DNA of 64,000 nucleotides from positions 372,001 to 436,000 of the forward strand of contig NZ_JACLAL010000001.1 of NCBI RefSeq assembly GCF_014280875.1, written 5' to 3'. Both the position numbers and the translations under genes were made by a program. The first letter of the stretch is position 1. Each line of letters opens with the position of its first letter. Below are positions 1 through 10,449 of this stretch, piece after piece. This stretch comes from Paenirhizobium daejeonense. GTDB taxonomy: Bacteria; Pseudomonadota; Alphaproteobacteria; Rhizobiales; Rhizobiaceae. The notes beneath the pieces are model-generated. The model had not been told where the DNA came from and ran no database searches. It worked only from the letters and a program-made list of their open reading frames with translations.

Positions 1-195
1 TTGGCCGATGCCAAGACCAAGGTCGGCGGCGTCCTGAACCGTCTCGACACCTATACCGAGGCCGTCACCCGTAATGGCACCACTTTCTACCGCGCCCGCT
101 TCACCGGTTTCGAAACCAAGGACGAAGCCCGCACTGCCTGCGAAAAGCTGGTCAAGAACCGCTACGATTGCGTCTTGATGCCGGCGCGCGGATAA
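1..195 (+). CDS. SPOR-domain protein, C-terminal fragment (probably D-alanyl-D-alanine carboxypeptidase)
   Basis: The reading frame is open from the first base, so only the last 64 residues are present and the true start lies outside the window. These residues look like the end of a SPOR domain: a TYTEAVTRNGTTFYRARF-like strand followed by a helix with FETKDEARTACEKL and a final CVLMPARG. SPOR domains bind denuded peptidoglycan at the division site. In rhizobia this ending is typical of DacC-like D-alanyl-D-alanine carboxypeptidases, but the catalytic domain cannot be seen, so the enzyme name is inference. A hairpin terminator follows at about 240-257. Confidence 0.7.
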   Translation: MADAKTKVGGVLNRLDTYTEAVTRNGTTFYRARFTGFETKDEARTACEKLVKNRYDCVLMPARG

Positions 196-239
196 CGCTG
201 CGGCGCCGTATTCCCTCCTTCCGGAGTATCATTTGACCA

Positions 240-257
240 CGAGCCCTACGGGGCTCG
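240..257 (+). terminator. Hairpin terminator after the SPOR-domain gene
   Basis: CGAGCCC (240-246) pairs with GGGCTCG (251-257) around a TACG loop, followed by a short T-rich run. It lies 45 bases past the stop codon of the SPOR gene. It is probably a rho-independent terminator, although the T-run is short. Confidence 0.6.
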
Positions 258-308
258 TTTGCGTTTGAGCGGGCACGCCCGGCCAGAACGTGAAACAGTA
301 GCGCGTCT

Positions 309-344
309 GGAAATGCTTTGAAAACAAAAGGCTGAAGCATTTCC
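309..344. repeat. Dispersed palindromic repeat, family A (divergent copy)
   Basis: GGAAATGCTT at 309-318 is perfectly inverted as AAGCATTTCC at 335-344. The arms resemble the ends of the family A intergenic repeats seen near 9940, 25540, 36511, 51529 and 62283, although the centre differs. It sits between two genes and probably folds as a hairpin in RNA. Confidence 0.5.
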
Positions 345-424
345 GTGACCCGTCTTCATGGAAAAGCTCTGGTGGACAATCTTCCAGAAACGCGCGACAA
401 AGTCAAGAACATAAAGGGAACAAA

Positions 425-730
425 ATGATTCTCGACCTGATTGCGCAATTCGAGAGGGCATCGGCCAATTATGCCGCGGCCAATGGGGTGGAGCGGGATG
501 CCGACTGGTTTCTGCTGAAGCTGGTGGAGGAGACCGGCGAACTGGCGCAGGTCGTCAACCGGGTGAGCGGCCGTAGCCGCAGCAAGGGTATGGGCGAGGC
601 GGAACTGCATCGTCTGCTGGAGGACGAGACCGCCGATCTGCTCGGCCATGTGCTGCTTTTCGCCCGTCATCACGGAGTGGCGCTCGATGACGCGATCGAG
701 CGTAAGTGGCGGTTCCGCCCGGATAGCTGA
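425..730 (+). CDS. MazG-like nucleotide pyrophosphohydrolase family protein
   Basis: A 101-residue all-helical protein with the MazG-type metal-binding pattern: LVEETGELAQ near residues 34-43 (ExxE) and EDETADLLGHVL near 65-77 (ExxxD). MazG-like enzymes hydrolyse nucleoside triphosphates to monophosphates and diphosphate, a house-cleaning role. The length fits the single-domain form. The ATG at 425 follows AAAGGGAAC, a fair ribosome binding site. The exact substrate cannot be read from sequence. The gene stands alone, converging on tldD. Confidence 0.75.
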   Translation: MILDLIAQFERASANYAAANGVERDADWFLLKLVEETGELAQVVNRVSGRSRSKGMGEAELHRLLEDETADLLGHVLLFARHHGVALDDAIERKWRFRPDS

Positions 731-809
731 GGGGCGGAACTCGGCATTTCAGGGATCCGATATGTAGAAGAGGGGCCGCCGTTCAGCGGACCCCGCCCGC
801 ACCGGAGGA

Positions 810-2225
810 TCAGGCCCGGGTGCCGCCGACGGTCACCTTGTCCATGCGCAGATGCGGCTGGCCGACGCCGACCGGAACCCATTGGCCGCCCTTGCCGCAA
901 TTGCCGATGCCCTTGTCGAGCATCATGTCGTTGCCGACCATGGAAATGCGCTTCATTGCTTCCGGGCCGTTGCCGATCAGCATGGCGCCCTTGACCGGCG
1001 CGCCGATCTTGCCGTTCTCGATCAGATAGGCCTCGGTGCAGCCGAAGACGAACTTGCCGGAGGTGATATCGACCTGCCCGCCGCCGAAGGAGACGGCGTA
1101 GATGCCGTTCTTGACGGAGGAAATGATCTCCTCCGGCGTTTTGTCTCCGCCCAGCATGTAGGTGTTGGTCATGCGCGGCATCGGCTGGTGGGAATAGCCC
1201 TGCCGGCGGCCATTTCCGGTCGGCTTCATGCCCATCAGCCGGGCGTTCTGCCGGTCCTGCATGTAACCGACGAGGCGGCCATTCTCGATCAGCACGTTAT
1301 AGCCGGAGGGAGTGCCCTCGTCATCGACGGTGATCGAGCCGCGGCGTGCGTCGATGGTGCCGTCATCGACGACGGTAACGCCGGGCGCGGCCACCATTTC
1401 GCCCATCAGGCCGGCAAAGGCCGAGGTCTTCTTGCGGTTGAAATCGCCTTCGAGGCCATGTCCGACGGCCTCGTGCAGCATCACGCCAGGCCAGCCGGCG
1501 CCGAGCACCACGTCCATGGTCCCGGCCGGCGCATCGATCGCTTCCAGGTTGACGAGCGCTTGCCGTAGCGCCTCGTCCGCGCCGTTGCGCCAGCTTTCCT
1601 CCGAGAGGAAGTCACCGAATGCCATGCGGCCACCGGTGCCGAAAGAGCCGGATTCCTGCCGGTCGCCGGAGCCTGCCACGACGGAGATGTTGATCCGGGT
1701 CATCGGTCTGATGTCGCGCACCCGGTGGCCATCGGCGCGCAGGATCTCGACCACCTGCCAGCTCGCGGCAATCGAGGCGGTGACCTGGCGAACCTTGTCG
1801 TCCTTGTCGCGCAGATAGGCGTCGATCTCGGAGAGCAGCTTCACCTTTTCCTCGAAGGTCGGCGCGCCGATCGGATTATCCTCGCCGTAAAGCTTGCGGT
1901 TGGTGCCCTGAGGAGCCGCAGCATAGGAGCCGCCATAGCCCCGGGTCACGGCGCCGACCGCATCGGCCGCGCGTTCGAGCGCCGAAAGGGAAAGCTCGCC
2001 CGCATGGGCATAGCCCACCGCCTCGCCGGCGACCGCGCGCAAGCCGAAACCCTGGTCTGTGTTGAACGAGCCGCCCTTGAGTCTGCCATTGTCGAAGGTC
2101 AGCGATTCCGCCTGGGCGTGCTCGACGAAGAGTTCGCCGTCATCCGCGCCTTCGAGCGCCTTGGCGACGCTGCGGCGCAGCGTATCCTCGTCGCAGTCGA
2201 AGAGGCTGAGAAGGTCCTGGGTCAT
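810..2225 (-). CDS. tldD: Metalloprotease TldD
   Basis: A 471-residue TldD/PmbA-family protein, the usual length for TldD. It carries HEAVGH at residues 251-256, the family's HExxxH zinc motif, and a conserved C-terminal region with FVFGCTEAYLIENGKI and GNCGKGG. TldD acts with PmbA/TldE as a heterodimeric cytoplasmic protease that unfolds and trims small peptides such as microcins and antitoxins. The tldE partner is not in this window. The ATG at 2225 follows AAGGAG at a good distance. In rhizobia tldD commonly lies next to an IalB-like gene and the cox operon, as here. Confidence 0.93.
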   Translation of the reverse strand: MTQDLLSLFDCDEDTLRRSVAKALEGADDGELFVEHAQAESLTFDNGRLKGGSFNTDQGFGLRAVAGEAVGYAHAGELSLSALERAADAVGAVTRGYGGSYAAAPQGTNRKLYGEDNPIGAPTFEEKVKLLSEIDAYLRDKDDKVRQVTASIAASWQVVEILRADGHRVRDIRPMTRINISVVAGSGDRQESGSFGTGGRMAFGDFLSEESWRNGADEALRQALVNLEAIDAPAGTMDVVLGAGWPGVMLHEAVGHGLEGDFNRKKTSAFAGLMGEMVAAPGVTVVDDGTIDARRGSITVDDEGTPSGYNVLIENGRLVGYMQDRQNARLMGMKPTGNGRRQGYSHQPMPRMTNTYMLGGDKTPEEIISSVKNGIYAVSFGGGQVDITSGKFVFGCTEAYLIENGKIGAPVKGAMLIGNGPEAMKRISMVGNDMMLDKGIGNCGKGGQWVPVGVGQPHLRMDKVTVGGTRA

Positions 2226-2361
2226 CGTCGTATCTCCTTAGGGCGCGCGCATCTGTTCCCCGATGTAGGCGCATCGGTCGCCAACGGCAAGGCGCAGCAC
2301 GCAAGGCGAAAGCCCGCGGCTGTCAGGTTGAAGTCCTGTATCGGGAAATGCCCGCTCCGGA

Positions 2362-2886
2362 TCAGGGCAGGGCGTCATAGCCTTCGGCAAAGCCGGTCAG
2401 CTCGATCGGAATGCCGACCCGATCCTGGTCCGCCGATTCACGCAGTGCGAAGACCGCGTTCTTGCCAGCGCGCAGGATCTTCATCAGCTCGTCGTCGATC
2501 TCCACCTCGACATAGCAGCCTTCGGAGAAGCAGCGAGTGAAATAAGCGCGGCCAATGTTGTTGTTATCGACATACAGTTCCATGCCGTCTTTCAAGAGCA
2601 CGCCGAGCGGCGCCAGAATGCGCAACACCTTTGCCTTGCGGTCGGCGGTCTTCAACACGACGACGGAAAGGCCGACTTCCGGCCGGTCGTCGGCGATGAC
2701 GTTCTGCATCAGCGCACATTGCTCGCCGGAAGCGCCGGCGGGCGTATCACAGATGACCGACCATGCGCCGTGATTGGAGCGGATCGTGCCGGGCTGCTGT
2801 TGCTGACCATAGGCCGGCATCGAAAGAGCGGCGATCGCGATGGCGCTTGCGGTCAAACCCGACCGGAAAAGTCTCGGAAGACCCAT
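2362..2886 (-). CDS. Invasion-associated locus B (IalB) family secreted protein
   Basis: A 174-residue protein with an N-terminal signal peptide (RSGLTASAIAIAALSMPAYG) and a mature IalB-type domain. Four cysteines appear as two pairs (CDTPAGASGEQC and CFSEGC), which would suit disulfides in the periplasm. The frame extends further upstream, but ATG at 2886 is chosen because CCAGAGG stands six bases before it and the signal peptide then begins properly. IalB was named for erythrocyte entry in Bartonella; in free-living rhizobia its role is unknown. It is divergent from coxB. Confidence 0.8.
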   Translation of the reverse strand: MGLPRLFRSGLTASAIAIAALSMPAYGQQQQPGTIRSNHGAWSVICDTPAGASGEQCALMQNVIADDRPEVGLSVVVLKTADRKAKVLRILAPLGVLLKDGMELYVDNNNIGRAYFTRCFSEGCYVEVEIDDELMKILRAGKNAVFALRESADQDRVGIPIELTGFAEGYDALP

Positions 2887-3177
2887 GGGTACCTCTGGAA
2901 ATCGAATCATCCCGGACATTCTTGTCGTCCGGACGGGGAAAATGAAAGCCCCGCCCCGTCTTTTCCAGCCGAGTGAGGCATAATTGGGACCATGGTGATC
3001 TTCGCTAGTCGGCTTTCCGCGTGGGCGGGCATATCCTTTATTGCCTCGCTGCAAGCGGGAGCGTTTTGGATTTGACGATGCGCAAAAATGCCGCGTCCAG
3101 TATTAGCCGAACGTATTGCGATTGTGGCCGATCTGTGGTTTGAAACATTGAGGATAGCATGAATTCTGCGTTTTGAT

Positions 3178-3191
3178 TTGATATGGATCAA
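3178..3191. promoter_or_regulatory. FNR/FixK-type box upstream of coxB
   Basis: TTGAT-ATGG-ATCAA is a perfect match to the TTGAT-N4-ATCAA consensus of FNR, FnrN and FixK regulators. It ends about 25 bases before the coxB start, so it probably overlaps the promoter -10/+1 area or the leader, which would favour repression over activation. The rest of the 2887-3215 intergenic region shows nothing else that can be supported. Confidence 0.7.
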
Positions 3192-3215
3192 TCGCTTTTG
3201 GGAGAGACAACCGTG

Positions 3216-5788
<2,573 letters not shown>

Positions 5789-5790
5789 AC

Positions 5791-5845
5791 GTGGGCATTA
5801 GCCCACGACGAATAGCGGGTGCCGCTCCCCGGTCGAGCGGCACCC
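5791..5845 (+). promoter_or_regulatory. Two intercistronic hairpins between coxA and ctaB
   Basis: GTGGGC-ATTA-GCCCAC (5791-5806) begins three bases after the coxA stop and is followed by a stem with ten perfect pairs (5817-5826 with 5836-5845). There is no T-run, so simple rho-independent termination is unlikely. They may protect the coxBA message from 3' decay or partly attenuate the assembly-factor genes downstream. Confidence 0.6.
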
Positions 5846-5888
5846 GGCAGAATATGCCCGAAAGGGATCGAAGGACAGGACGCAGACA

Positions 5889-6845
5889 ATGGCAGTCATC
5901 GACAATCGCGATACACTCGGGTTCGAAGGCGAAGTTCGCCTTTCGGAGGCGGGTGCGCGCGATTTCTTCGCGCTCTTGAAGCCGCGCGTCATGTCTCTCG
6001 TGGTTTTCACTGCGTTTGCCGGCCTTGTGCTGGCGCCGGGCCACATCAATCCCGTTCTTGGCGCCATTGCCATCCTCTGCATCGCGGTCGGCGCCGGGGC
6101 CTCCGGCGCGCTGAACATGTGGTATGATGCCGATATCGACGCCGTCATGAGCCGCACCGCGACCCGCCCCATTCCCGCCGGGCGCATCGCGCCAAACGAG
6201 GCGCTGGCTTTCGGCCTTGTGCTTTCCGTCTTCTCCGTGTCGATCCTCGGGCTCGCCGTGAACTGGTTCGCAGCCGGGTTACTCGCCTTCACCATCTTTT
6301 TCTATGCCGTCGTCTATACGATGTGGCTGAAGCGCTCGACGCCGCAGAACATCGTCATCGGCGGTGCTGCCGGCGCCTTCCCGCCCATGGTCGGCTGGGC
6401 CTGCGTGACCGGCGGCGTTTCGCTCGACAGCATCGTTCTCTTCCTCATCATCTTCCTCTGGACGCCTGCCCATTTCTGGGCGCTGGCGCTGTTCAAGATG
6501 CGTGACTACGGCGCGGTCGGCGTGCCGATGCTGCCGAATGTTTCCGGCGAGACAACGACCAAGCGTCAGATCGCTCTCTATGCCGTCCTCACCGCCGTTA
6601 CAGGCGTCGTGCCGACCGTCACGGGACTCTCGTCACTGTGGTATGGGATTTTCGCCGGCGTGCTCGGTGCGCTGCTCGTGCTCTGTTCCATCTCCGTCTG
6701 GCGAATGCCTGACGGGGACGAGAAGATGCTGCCGGCGAAGAAGCTCTTTGGTTTCTCCATTCTCTACCTGTTCGCCATCTTCTCCGGCCTGCTGGTCGAC
6801 CACTATGTCGCCTCGCTTGCCGCCATGTTCGGAGGCGCTGCCTGA
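5889..6845 (+). CDS. ctaB: Protoheme IX farnesyltransferase (heme O synthase)
   Basis: This UbiA-family membrane prenyltransferase attaches farnesyl to heme B to make heme O, the precursor of heme A for subunit I. The 318-residue protein has the first Asp-rich motif near residues 75-90 ([15 protein letters not shown]) and a second conserved region after [11 protein letters not shown] with [14 protein letters not shown], plus about nine hydrophobic helices. The length is typical. The stop codon TGA overlaps the ATG of coxF, indicating translational coupling inside the cox operon. Confidence 0.95.
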   Translation: MAVIDNRDTLGFEGEVRLSEAGARDFFALLKPRVMSLVVFTAFAGLVLAPGHINPVLGAIAILCIAVGAGASGALNMWYDADIDAVMSRTATRPIPAGRIAPNEALAFGLVLSVFSVSILGLAVNWFAAGLLAFTIFFYAVVYTMWLKRSTPQNIVIGGAAGAFPPMVGWACVTGGVSLDSIVLFLIIFLWTPAHFWALALFKMRDYGAVGVPMLPNVSGETTTKRQIALYAVLTAVTGVVPTVTGLSSLWYGIFAGVLGALLVLCSISVWRMPDGDEKMLPAKKLFGFSILYLFAIFSGLLVDHYVASLAAMFGGAA

Positions 6846-6979
6846 TGGAAACGGTCAAGCTAAATGAGGCGCAGAAGAAATCCCGCCGCGGGCGCAACAT
6901 TGCACTCGGCCTCGTGCTCGCGGGGCTGGTGGTTCTGTTCTACGTCGTGACGCTGATTAAAATCGGCAACATGGGCTAG
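6845..6979 (+). CDS. coxF: CoxF-type small membrane protein
   Basis: A 44-residue protein: a charged N-terminus ([18 protein letters not shown]), one transmembrane helix (about residues 19-37) and a short tail. The ATG overlaps the ctaB stop, and ctaG follows 25 bases later. A tiny single-helix ORF in exactly this place is a known feature of alphaproteobacterial cox operons, where it is annotated as CoxF. Its function in oxidase assembly is not firmly established. The name rests on position and shape; confidence that it is a real gene is high. Confidence 0.85.
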   Translation: METVKLNEAQKKSRRGRNIALGLVLAGLVVLFYVVTLIKIGNMG

Positions 6980-7004
6980 GCCAAAGGGGGAGGGGACCTT
7001 GACG

Positions 7005-7607
7005 ATGACATCCGGTGAGACAGGGAAGGGACGGCGTAGTAACGGCACGATCCTCGCCGCTTGTCTCATTTTTGTCGGCTGCATGGTGGGCGTATCCTTC
7101 GCCTCGGTTCCGCTCTATCGCCTCTTCTGTCAGGTGACCGGCTATAACGGCACGACCCAGCGCGTCGAGCAGGCGTCCGACGTGATTCTCGACAAGAAGA
7201 TCAAGGTCACCTTCGACGCCAACGTGTCGAATGGGCTGAACTGGGATTTCAAGCCGGTCCAGCGCTCGATCGATCCGCAGATCGGCGAAACCGTCCAGAT
7301 CAGCTACACTGCGACCAATCGCTCGCCCTATGCAACCAAGGGGCAGGCGGTGTTCAACGTCACGCCGATGGAAGCGGCCGCATACTTCAACAAGGTCCAG
7401 TGCTTCTGCTTTACGGAAACGGAGCTGAAGCCGGGCGAGACGCTGGAAATGCCGGTCGTCTTCTTCGTCGATCCCGCCATCACAGAGGCGGTCGAGACCA
7501 AGGATATCGGCACGATCACGCTGTCCTATACCTTCTATCCGGACAAGGGGGAGAAGCCGGTGGCTTCGGCCTTGCCGCAGGATGGGACTGAAAAGCCGAA
7601 ATTATGA
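7005..7607 (+). CDS. ctaG: Cytochrome c oxidase assembly protein CtaG (Cox11 family)
   Basis: CtaG/Cox11 delivers copper to the CuB site of subunit I. The 200-residue protein has one N-terminal transmembrane helix (about residues 15-37) and a periplasmic Ig-like domain carrying the copper-binding CFCF pair (KVQCFCFTE) and the conserved PVVFFVDP segment. ATG 7005 is chosen because the purine-rich AGGGGGAGGGGA ends about eight bases before it; a TTG six bases upstream is too close. It is encoded between coxF and coxC, as usual in rhizobia. Confidence 0.95.
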   Translation: MTSGETGKGRRSNGTILAACLIFVGCMVGVSFASVPLYRLFCQVTGYNGTTQRVEQASDVILDKKIKVTFDANVSNGLNWDFKPVQRSIDPQIGETVQISYTATNRSPYATKGQAVFNVTPMEAAAYFNKVQCFCFTETELKPGETLEMPVVFFVDPAITEAVETKDIGTITLSYTFYPDKGEKPVASALPQDGTEKPKL

Positions 7608-7613
7608 GAGGAG

Positions 7614-7633
7614 GGGTCCGGCTCGCCGGGCCC
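7614..7633 (+). promoter_or_regulatory. Intercistronic hairpin between ctaG and coxC
   Basis: An imperfect 9-pair hairpin, GGGTCCGGC with GCCGGGCCC (one G-T pair), lies a few bases after the ctaG stop and is not followed by a T-run. It may be an RNA-processing or stability element that separates levels of assembly factor and structural subunit. Confidence 0.45.
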
Positions 7634-7665
7634 TAGGGAAATTTTGACATTCGGGGATTGCTGAA

Positions 7666-8541
7666 ATGGCCGAAGCGCATCAGAAACATCACGACTACCA
7701 TATCATTGCTCCAAGCCCGTGGCCGATCACGGCATCGATCGGCGCATTCCTCATGACCTTCGGCGGCGTCGGTTACATGCGCTACCTGAATGGTGGCTCG
7801 TTCAAGCTGTTCGGCCTCGAACTCGCCCATCCGTGGCTGTTCTTCATCGGCCTGGCCGTCGTGCTCTATACGATGATCGGCTGGTGGGCGGATACCATCA
7901 AGGAAGCCCATGAGGGCGCGCATACCCGCGTCGTGTCGCTGCACCTGCGTTACGGCATGATCATGTTCATCGCTTCCGAAGTGATGTTCTTCGTCGCCTG
8001 GTTCTGGGCCTTCTTCGATGCCAGCCTGTTCCCCCATGAGGCGATCCAGGCGAGCCGAGTGGAATTCACCGGCGGTCAGTGGCCGCCGAAGGGTATCGAA
8101 GTTCTCGATCCCTGGCATCTGCCGATCTACAACACCGTGATCCTGCTGCTGTCCGGCACTTGTGTCACCTGGGCCCACCACGCGCTTCTTCATGGTGATC
8201 GCAAGGGGCTTGTCAACGGTCTCGCGCTGACGGTTGTCCTGGGGCTGCTGTTCTCCTTCGTGCAGGGCTACGAATATGCCCATGCGCCGTTTGCCTTCAA
8301 GGACTCGATTTACGGTTCGACCTTCTTCATGGCGACCGGCTTCCATGGCTTCCACGTCATCGTCGGCACGATCTTCCTGACCGTCTGCCTGCTGCGTGCC
8401 GCCAAGGGCGATTTCACGCCGAAGCAGCATTTCGGCTTCGAGGCCGCCGCATGGTACTGGCACTTCGTCGACGTGGTCTGGCTGTTCCTGTTCTTCTCCA
8501 TCTATATCTGGGGTGGCTGGGGCGCGCCGCTGGCCGGCTGA
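7666..8541 (+). CDS. coxC: Cytochrome c oxidase subunit III
   Basis: The 291-residue, seven-helix subunit stabilises the oxidase core and supports proton uptake. Family signatures are [16 protein letters not shown] at the N-terminus, the [15 protein letters not shown] loop and the terminal [12 protein letters not shown] helix. The length is the usual one for the full-length form. It closes the cox operon: a strong rho-independent terminator begins 24 bases after its stop. Confidence 0.96.
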   Translation: MAEAHQKHHDYHIIAPSPWPITASIGAFLMTFGGVGYMRYLNGGSFKLFGLELAHPWLFFIGLAVVLYTMIGWWADTIKEAHEGAHTRVVSLHLRYGMIMFIASEVMFFVAWFWAFFDASLFPHEAIQASRVEFTGGQWPPKGIEVLDPWHLPIYNTVILLLSGTCVTWAHHALLHGDRKGLVNGLALTVVLGLLFSFVQGYEYAHAPFAFKDSIYGSTFFMATGFHGFHVIVGTIFLTVCLLRAAKGDFTPKQHFGFEAAAWYWHFVDVVWLFLFFSIYIWGGWGAPLAG

Positions 8542-8565
8542 CGTATCATGAAAAGATGAAATCGA

Positions 8566-8590
8566 ACGGCGCCTGCGGGCGCCGTTTTTC
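8566..8590 (+). terminator. Rho-independent terminator of the cox operon
   Basis: ACGGCGCC (8566-8573) pairs with GGCGCCGT (8578-8585), followed directly by TTTTCTT. It lies just past coxC, so the oxidase genes form one unit, and DUF983-surf1 must have their own promoter or rely on read-through. Confidence 0.85.
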
Positions 8591-8693
8591 TTGGGCTAAC
8601 CGGAATGGAGGCCGCATTTTGCGGATGCCGGTACGAGCGATATAACCGGGTATGACAGCGCCTGAGGCGAATGCCTCACGTCGCCGCCCCGGC

Positions 8694-8806
8694 ATGCTGG
8701 CGCATCGGCCTGAAAATCGGAGTCGCTTTTCGGAAAGCTCGATGCGTAGATACAGGAGTTTGGAGCGTCCTTTACGCGTCCGAATGGACGCATGGCGCTT
8801 TAAGGG
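8694..8806. repeat. Dispersed intergenic repeat, family C, copy 1
   Basis: A mosaic segment running from GGCGCATCGGCCTGA through CGATGCGTAGAT to a region around GAGCGTCC and ACGCGTCC. It resembles 62830-62925, which has the same order of blocks (GGCGCATCGGCC, CGATGCGCAGA, CAGAGCGCC, GGGTCC). GCGCATCG and CGATGCG are inverted, so the left half can fold. It stands between coxC and the DUF983 gene, probably including the latter's promoter. Confidence 0.55.
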
Positions 8807-8816
8807 AAGGAAGATC

Positions 8817-9200
8817 ATGAGTGAGGATAATTCGCATTTCGCCCCGGTCGATCCGGTGAAGGCCGGGCTTTCGGCATGTTGCCCGCGGTGCGGGCAGGGG
8901 CGTCTGTTCGATGGTCTGACCAAGCTCAAGCCCCGTTGCAGCAATTGCGGGCTCGATTATTCCTTTGCCGATTCCGGCGATGGCCCGGCGATCTTCGTCA
9001 TCCTGCTTGCCGATCTCATCGTGGTCGGCCTCGCGGTCTGGACCGAGATCAACTATCAGCCGCCGGTCTGGCTGCATTTCGTGCTCTTCGGCCCCATGGC
9101 GATCTTCGTTTCGCTCTGGCTGCTGCGGACCATCAAGGCGCTTTTGATCGCGCTTCAGTATAAAAACAGTGCCGCACAGGGAACGATCGACCGTGGTTGA
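8817..9200 (+). CDS. DUF983 family protein
   Basis: A 127-residue protein with an N-terminal zinc-ribbon-like part (CCPRCGQGRLF then CSNCGLDY) and two transmembrane helices in the C-terminal half. DUF983 proteins are regularly encoded between coxC and surf1 in rhizobia, so a role in oxidase assembly or membrane quality is likely but unproven. ATG 8817 follows GGGAAGGAAG; the open frame upstream is repeat sequence, not protein. The stop overlaps the SURF1 start region. Confidence 0.88.
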   Translation: MSEDNSHFAPVDPVKAGLSACCPRCGQGRLFDGLTKLKPRCSNCGLDYSFADSGDGPAIFVILLADLIVVGLAVWTEINYQPPVWLHFVLFGPMAIFVSLWLLRTIKALLIALQYKNSAAQGTIDRG

Positions 9201-9939
9201 CACCGGGGTTCCCGGCCGCAAGAGCGGCGGCTGGCGTTTTGCCGTGACCGTCGTCGCGGTGGCGGTCGCCATGGCCATTCTGCTTTCGCTCGGCACATGG
9301 CAGGTCCGGCGTCTCCACTGGAAGGAAGCGTTGATCGCCGATATCGAGGCGCGTCGCCATGCCGATCCGCTCGACGTTGCGGGCCTCGAGGCCGTGCTGC
9401 GCGAAGGAGGCGATGTCGATTATCGGGCTGCCCGCGCCGAAGGCCGCTATCTTAACGACAAGGAGCGGCATTTCCTCGCGACTTTCAATGGCGAGGCAGG
9501 CTTTTACATCTACACGCCGCTGGCGCTTTCCGATGGCCGCTATCTCTTCGTCAATCGCGGCTTCGTGCCCTATGACCTGAAGGAGCCCACGAACCGGCCG
9601 CAAGGCGCGCTGCAGGGCGATCAGACTATCTCAGGCCTTGCCCGCGCCCGGCTCCCCGGCAAGCCGGGCTTCATGGTGCCGGACAATGACGAGGCAAAGA
9701 ACATCTTTTACTGGAAGGATCTCGATCGCATGGCCGCTAGCGTCGGCCTGCCGGGAGATGCCGTGCTGCCGTTCTTCCTCGATGCCGATGCGACGCCTGT
9801 GCCGGGCGGCCTGCCGCGCGGAGGGGTGACCCAGATCGACCTGCCGAACAGCCATTTGCAATATGCGATCACGTGGTATGGACTGGCCTTCGCGCTGGCG
9901 CTTGTCTGCGCCTTCGCCTTCGTCCGCCGCAAGAATTAG
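9193..9939 (+). CDS. SURF1 family cytochrome c oxidase assembly protein
   Basis: SURF1 helps insert heme a into subunit I. The 248-residue protein shows the family layout: an N-terminal transmembrane helix (about residues 15-37) ending in LGTWQVRRLHWKEAL, a periplasmic domain with YTPLALSDGRYLFVNRGFVP, and a C-terminal helix after NSHLQYAITWYGLA. The start is uncertain: GTG 9193 overlaps the DUF983 stop and follows AGGGAA, while another GTG at 9169 would add eight residues. A family A repeat begins right after its stop. Confidence 0.93.
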   Translation: MVDTGVPGRKSGGWRFAVTVVAVAVAMAILLSLGTWQVRRLHWKEALIADIEARRHADPLDVAGLEAVLREGGDVDYRAARAEGRYLNDKERHFLATFNGEAGFYIYTPLALSDGRYLFVNRGFVPYDLKEPTNRPQGALQGDQTISGLARARLPGKPGFMVPDNDEAKNIFYWKDLDRMAASVGLPGDAVLPFFLDADATPVPGGLPRGGVTQIDLPNSHLQYAITWYGLAFALALVCAFAFVRRKN

Positions 9940-10024
9940 AGCAATTCCGGCAAAAGTGGGAACCGGTTTTGCGTCCGGAATTGCGTCAAAACGAAGAGAT
10001 GGAGCATTGAAGGCGATTCCGTTT
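9940..10024. repeat. Dispersed palindromic repeat, family A
   Basis: GCAATTCCGG (9941-9950) is perfectly inverted as CCGGAATTGC (9975-9984), with a centre containing CAAAAGTGGGAACCGGTTT. A tail with GGAGCATTGAAGGCGATTCC completes the unit. Close relatives occur at 25534, 36511, 51529 and 62283. It marks the junction where the DUF1304 gene sits between surf1 and ispH. Confidence 0.75.
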
Positions 10025-10080
10025 TTGCCTGAAATGGTCTGGACGGCCGTAGCCTGGCGGCCGAAGGGGGAGGGGAAATC

Positions 10081-10449
10081 ATGACCACTATTGCAAATAT
10101 TCTCGTCGCGCTGGTGGCGCTCGAACATGTCTACATTCTCGTGCTGGAGATGTTTCTCTGGACGAAACCACCGGGGTTGAAAGCCTTTGCCATGAAGCCG
10201 CAGCAGGCGCAGGCGACGAAGGTTCTTGCCGCCAATCAGGGGCTTTACAACGGCTTTCTGGCGCTCGGTCTTTTCTGGTCGCTCGCGCATCCCTCACCGG
10301 AATTTGCATTTCAGCTCAAGCTGTTTTTCCTTGGCTGTGTGTTCGTTGCTGGCCTATATGGGAGCGTGACGGCTTCGCGGAAGATCCTCTATATCCAGGC
10401 GCTTCCCGCTGTCGTCTCCTTGATCCTCGTGCTGCTGGCAGGCCATTGA
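10081..10449 (+). CDS. DUF1304 family membrane protein
   Basis: A 122-residue protein with four predicted transmembrane helices and the family pattern: [17 protein letters not shown] near the start, [15 protein letters not shown] in the middle and [17 protein letters not shown] near the end. The function of the family is unknown. Its ATG follows GGGGGAGGGG at about nine bases. The stop overlaps the ispH start (TGATG), so the two are translationally coupled. It is not a usual member of the surf1-ispH neighbourhood. Confidence 0.85.
   Translation: MTTIANILVALVALEHVYILVLEMFLWTKPPGLKAFAMKPQQAQATKVLAANQGLYNGFLALGLFWSLAHPSPEFAFQLKLFFLGCVFVAGLYGSVTASRKILYIQALPAVVSLILVLLAGH

Noticed and set aside
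3105-3180. A second gene start before coxB
   Set aside because: The in-frame ATG at 3183 lies inside the FNR box and lacks a ribosome site; the signal peptide begins properly at 3213-3216.
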